Positions 61,733 to 64,000 of a stretch of 64,000 nt of DNA are shown here, piece by piece. Both the position numbers and the translations under genes were made by a program. The stretch covers positions 124,001 through 188,000 of the forward strand of contig JAQFWX010000001.1 of NCBI GenBank assembly GCA_027605045.1, given 5' to 3'. Below the pieces are notes generated by a model. The model did not search any database and had not been told where the DNA came from. It was given only the letters and a program-made list of their open reading frames with translations. Source of the stretch: Phallus indusiatus. Lineage: Eukaryota > Basidiomycota > Agaricomycetes > Phallales > Phallaceae. The first letter of the stretch is position 1; the number at the start of each line of letters is the position of its first letter.

Positions 61733-62015
61733 GACCAGTGCTGTGAAACCACGGACAAGACTAAGATAAACTTTTATGAGACCCCGGGCTCATTTACAAA
61801 TCGAACGATTTTCATCAGCTAAATACATACAGTCTACTCCGCGGAGGTAGTCTGCCCTCGGGAATACGTCCGACTGCAGCGCGTTGCCTGACGGACATAC
61901 ATATTTGCAAATATTCGTCCGAGAAATAAGCGTACAAATGATACATAGTCATTGAATAAATGGCACAAATTAATACAAGTGAAGCGTTGTAACTCACAAC
62001 GACCATATCAAACAT

Positions 62016-62766
62016 CTATGGTTGGTACTTATCGCTACTGCTGCCCTGACCATTATTATCGTTATTAGCCCTCATTCTCTCCCTTGCTCTAACCTCCCTA
62101 ATATCGGCCCGTAATAATTCAGCAACGTCCGAAGTTCTAGGTTGTTCTCCGAGCCCAGCTGCCTCGGGGTCACCCATGACAGGAACACCTTCAGCAGCCC
62201 CACCGCCACCAGCGACCATCAAAATATTGGCACTGGGATCGACACTATTCGCAGTCATAGTAGTCCGATGTGTAAACTTCCTCATTGCGCTCTCAAACAG
62301 CTCTTCTTCTTCAAGTTCCGCGACTCGTTTCCGTAATGATGTCATGACTTGTTCAAATAACTCTAGCAGTATGAACGTAAAATGATTATAATCAATAAAA
62401 TGAAACCTGAAAATATGAGACATTACCTCGCTCTTGAGCAGCATTCGCCGGGACAGGTAATAAGACAGAAACCGGCTCTACATGAGGTTGCTGAAACGAA
62501 GGCCATATTCCAATATCTTCCATAACCCACTGCTCAAACTCCTGATCCTGCAATCCCCGACGGCTCAGACGATACGATACGTAAATCAACAACATTAAAA
62601 AGAAAGCACGCACGCTCCAATCCCAAATCTTTGCCTGTGCTCTCGTATCTTTGGGGTCTTCCCAAAAACTATTGTCGTCGAATTCGTCGTCTATATCTCG
62701 AGGAATGTGTACATCGGGTGACAGATAGCCTTGGTCTGGTAGGTGGATTCGGTGTGTTGAAGTCAT
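62016..62766 (-). CDS. Small single-pass membrane protein, unknown function
   Basis: The first ATG of the frame is at 62764-62766 (MTSTHRIHLPDQGYLSPDVH). A 53-residue acidic N-terminus (DDEFDDNSFWEDPKD) leads to one membrane helix (AFFLMLLIYVSYRLS). The exon ends in NAAQER, and after an intron LFEQVMTSLRKRVAELEEEE begins a coiled-coil-like segment. A Gly-rich MVAGGGGAAEGVPVMG stretch and a charged tail RADIREVRARERMRANND follow. No family recognised. Splicing is clean and the frame is open throughout, so the gene is probably real. Confidence 0.65.
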
Positions 62767-63032
62767 ATTAGTAGGAGACAAAGAAGTTGCCACACAAGGT
62801 GGGACTAGTCCCCAGCCAAAAAAAAACCACTGACGCGTCCATATGACACCACAATAACGCTCATGTCCTGGTCAAGCTGATATCTGGATTAACAAGGGCT
62901 CTAACATTTTTATTCACTTATACGCGTACAATAGTTACAATGGCAAAGATAAGAACATAAAAGCATAAAAAGACAAAATGCATAGTTGTTTGAAACGAGA
63001 TTTAGACAAAATGTACACGCTTGGTTAACCTT

Positions 63033-64000
63033 TCAACCCGAACACATCAAACAAGCTTCCTTGTTCTCAATAGAACAATACAGCTTGGCCTCTTCCAGTT
63101 CTCGTTCGCGCTGACGTTGCAAAGCAGCCGCGAACTCTGGATCTTCGGAAGCGGCCTTGGCCGTTCGTTCGTCGAGTGATGCTGGTATGGCGGTTGAAGA
63201 GGCCGAGGCTGAAGTAGACGCGGAAACGGACGTAGATGATGACGCTTGTCCAACGCTGAGCTTCTTCATCTCACCGATAGTAGCTTCCACGGACGTTGCT
63301 ACTTCTGGTTTTGGAGATGGAGAGGGTGTCGGCATGGTAGGGCTAGCTTGCGGATGCGGTTGAGATTGGGCTTGGGTTTGGGGCTGTGGTTTGGGTTTTG
63401 GCTCTTGAGAAACGGTTTCTTTCTTCTTCAGGTAAGATTGATCGACTGTGAATTGAATGGCTTGCGCGGCAGGTCGTGTACGAAGATAGCTAACAAAGAA
63501 TGAGAAGCAGAAAGATAGGGGTCCACCCATAGACTTACTACATGCCCGTCTTCAACCCTCTACGCCATCCATAAAAGTGCATACTCGTCTGGGAAGATTA
63601 AAGATTAGACGGATATTGCGCTCAACACAACAAAATCACCAACGCACCAACTGGTTTTTCGTCGGAGCCGCCAGATGAACGTTCAGGCTTTGACTTTGGC
63701 AAATAAAGGCACCACGATCGGCGGCAAGATCCAGCACTTTCTTCTGGCTGATCTCCCAGACCGTCTTGTATATCGCTTTGACATCATCAGGGATCTCGGG
63801 AATGTCTTGAATAGAACCTTTGCAATACCAATCAATAACGAGGGAAGTTTCAACTGGGAACATTCAAAAACATACCATTATGAGCGATGATCCTGTTCCT
63901 CATATCGTCGTTCCAAAGACGTAGTTCGACCAGATCTTTCAACAACCACGGACAGACGACCTGGAATTCACCAGCCAACACTCGCCGAGTATAAATGTTA
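63033..64000 (-). CDS. RNR1: Ribonucleoside-diphosphate reductase large subunit (3' part)
   Basis: The last exons of the class I enzyme that reduces NDPs to dNDPs. Visible are [33 protein letters not shown] spliced to [71 protein letters not shown] and [21 protein letters not shown] long low-complexity linker of Pro, Gln and Ser residues then separates the catalytic core from the C-terminal tail. The tail ends [14 protein letters not shown], with the CxxC pair that passes reducing equivalents to the active site. The linker is longer than in yeast. The 5' part lies beyond the window. Confidence 0.95.

Noticed and set aside
62767..62793. N-terminal extension of the small membrane protein
   Set aside because: The upstream codon is GTG, not ATG. 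The first ATG is at 62764-62766.

Overview
The window is nuclear DNA of a filamentous basidiomycete, most likely an agaricomycete. Nearly every gene is cut by many short GT-AG introns of about 45-70 bases. The content is typical of mushrooms: a polyporopepsin-type aspartic protease, three DUF6533/DUF6534-like multi-pass membrane proteins, a WSC-domain secreted protein, P450s and a GOOX/BBE-like flavin oxidase. No tRNA, rRNA, CRISPR or bacterial-type element was seen. All exon structures were worked out by eye from splice signals, reading frame and family motifs, so exact splice sites are predictions.

Layout. 1-5 kb: a gene tail, a secreted aspartic protease (+) and a metallo-beta-lactamase-fold hydrolase (-). 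5-11 kb: a DUF6533-like membrane protein, two unassigned proteins and a two-WSC-domain secreted protein (all -). 12-18.5 kb: a secreted conserved protein and a large HEAT/ARM-repeat protein (both +). 18.9-26.3 kb: two further DUF6533-like paralogues flanking a GT25-type glycosyltransferase. 26.8-57 kb: an accessory region holding four paralogous ANL-superfamily acyl/aryl-CoA-ligase-like genes, here called A (-), B (+), C (-) and D (+). Among them lie an NAPE-PLD-like metallo-hydrolase, a P450, a flavin oxidase and two unassigned proteins. 57-64 kb: a GDA1/CD39 nucleoside diphosphatase, a second P450, a small membrane protein and the 3' end of the ribonucleotide reductase large subunit (all -), which looks like more conserved territory.

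How the genes may work together. The four ligases keep the adenylation motifs and end in peroxisomal-type tripeptides (A and B in AKL, C and D in TKL). With the P450, the covalent-flavin oxidase and the NAPE-PLD-like hydrolase they could form a lipid or specialised-metabolite neighbourhood; this is inference from adjacency only.

The most unusual structure is the A/B divergent promoter. It is present twice as direct copies of about 0.8 kb (29191-29965 and 33105-33934). These bracket 3.1 kb of foreign-looking DNA with a dead serine carboxypeptidase tail, a small secreted protein gene and a perfect 31-bp inverted repeat. Each promoter copy carries one intact ligase start and one broken ligase stub.
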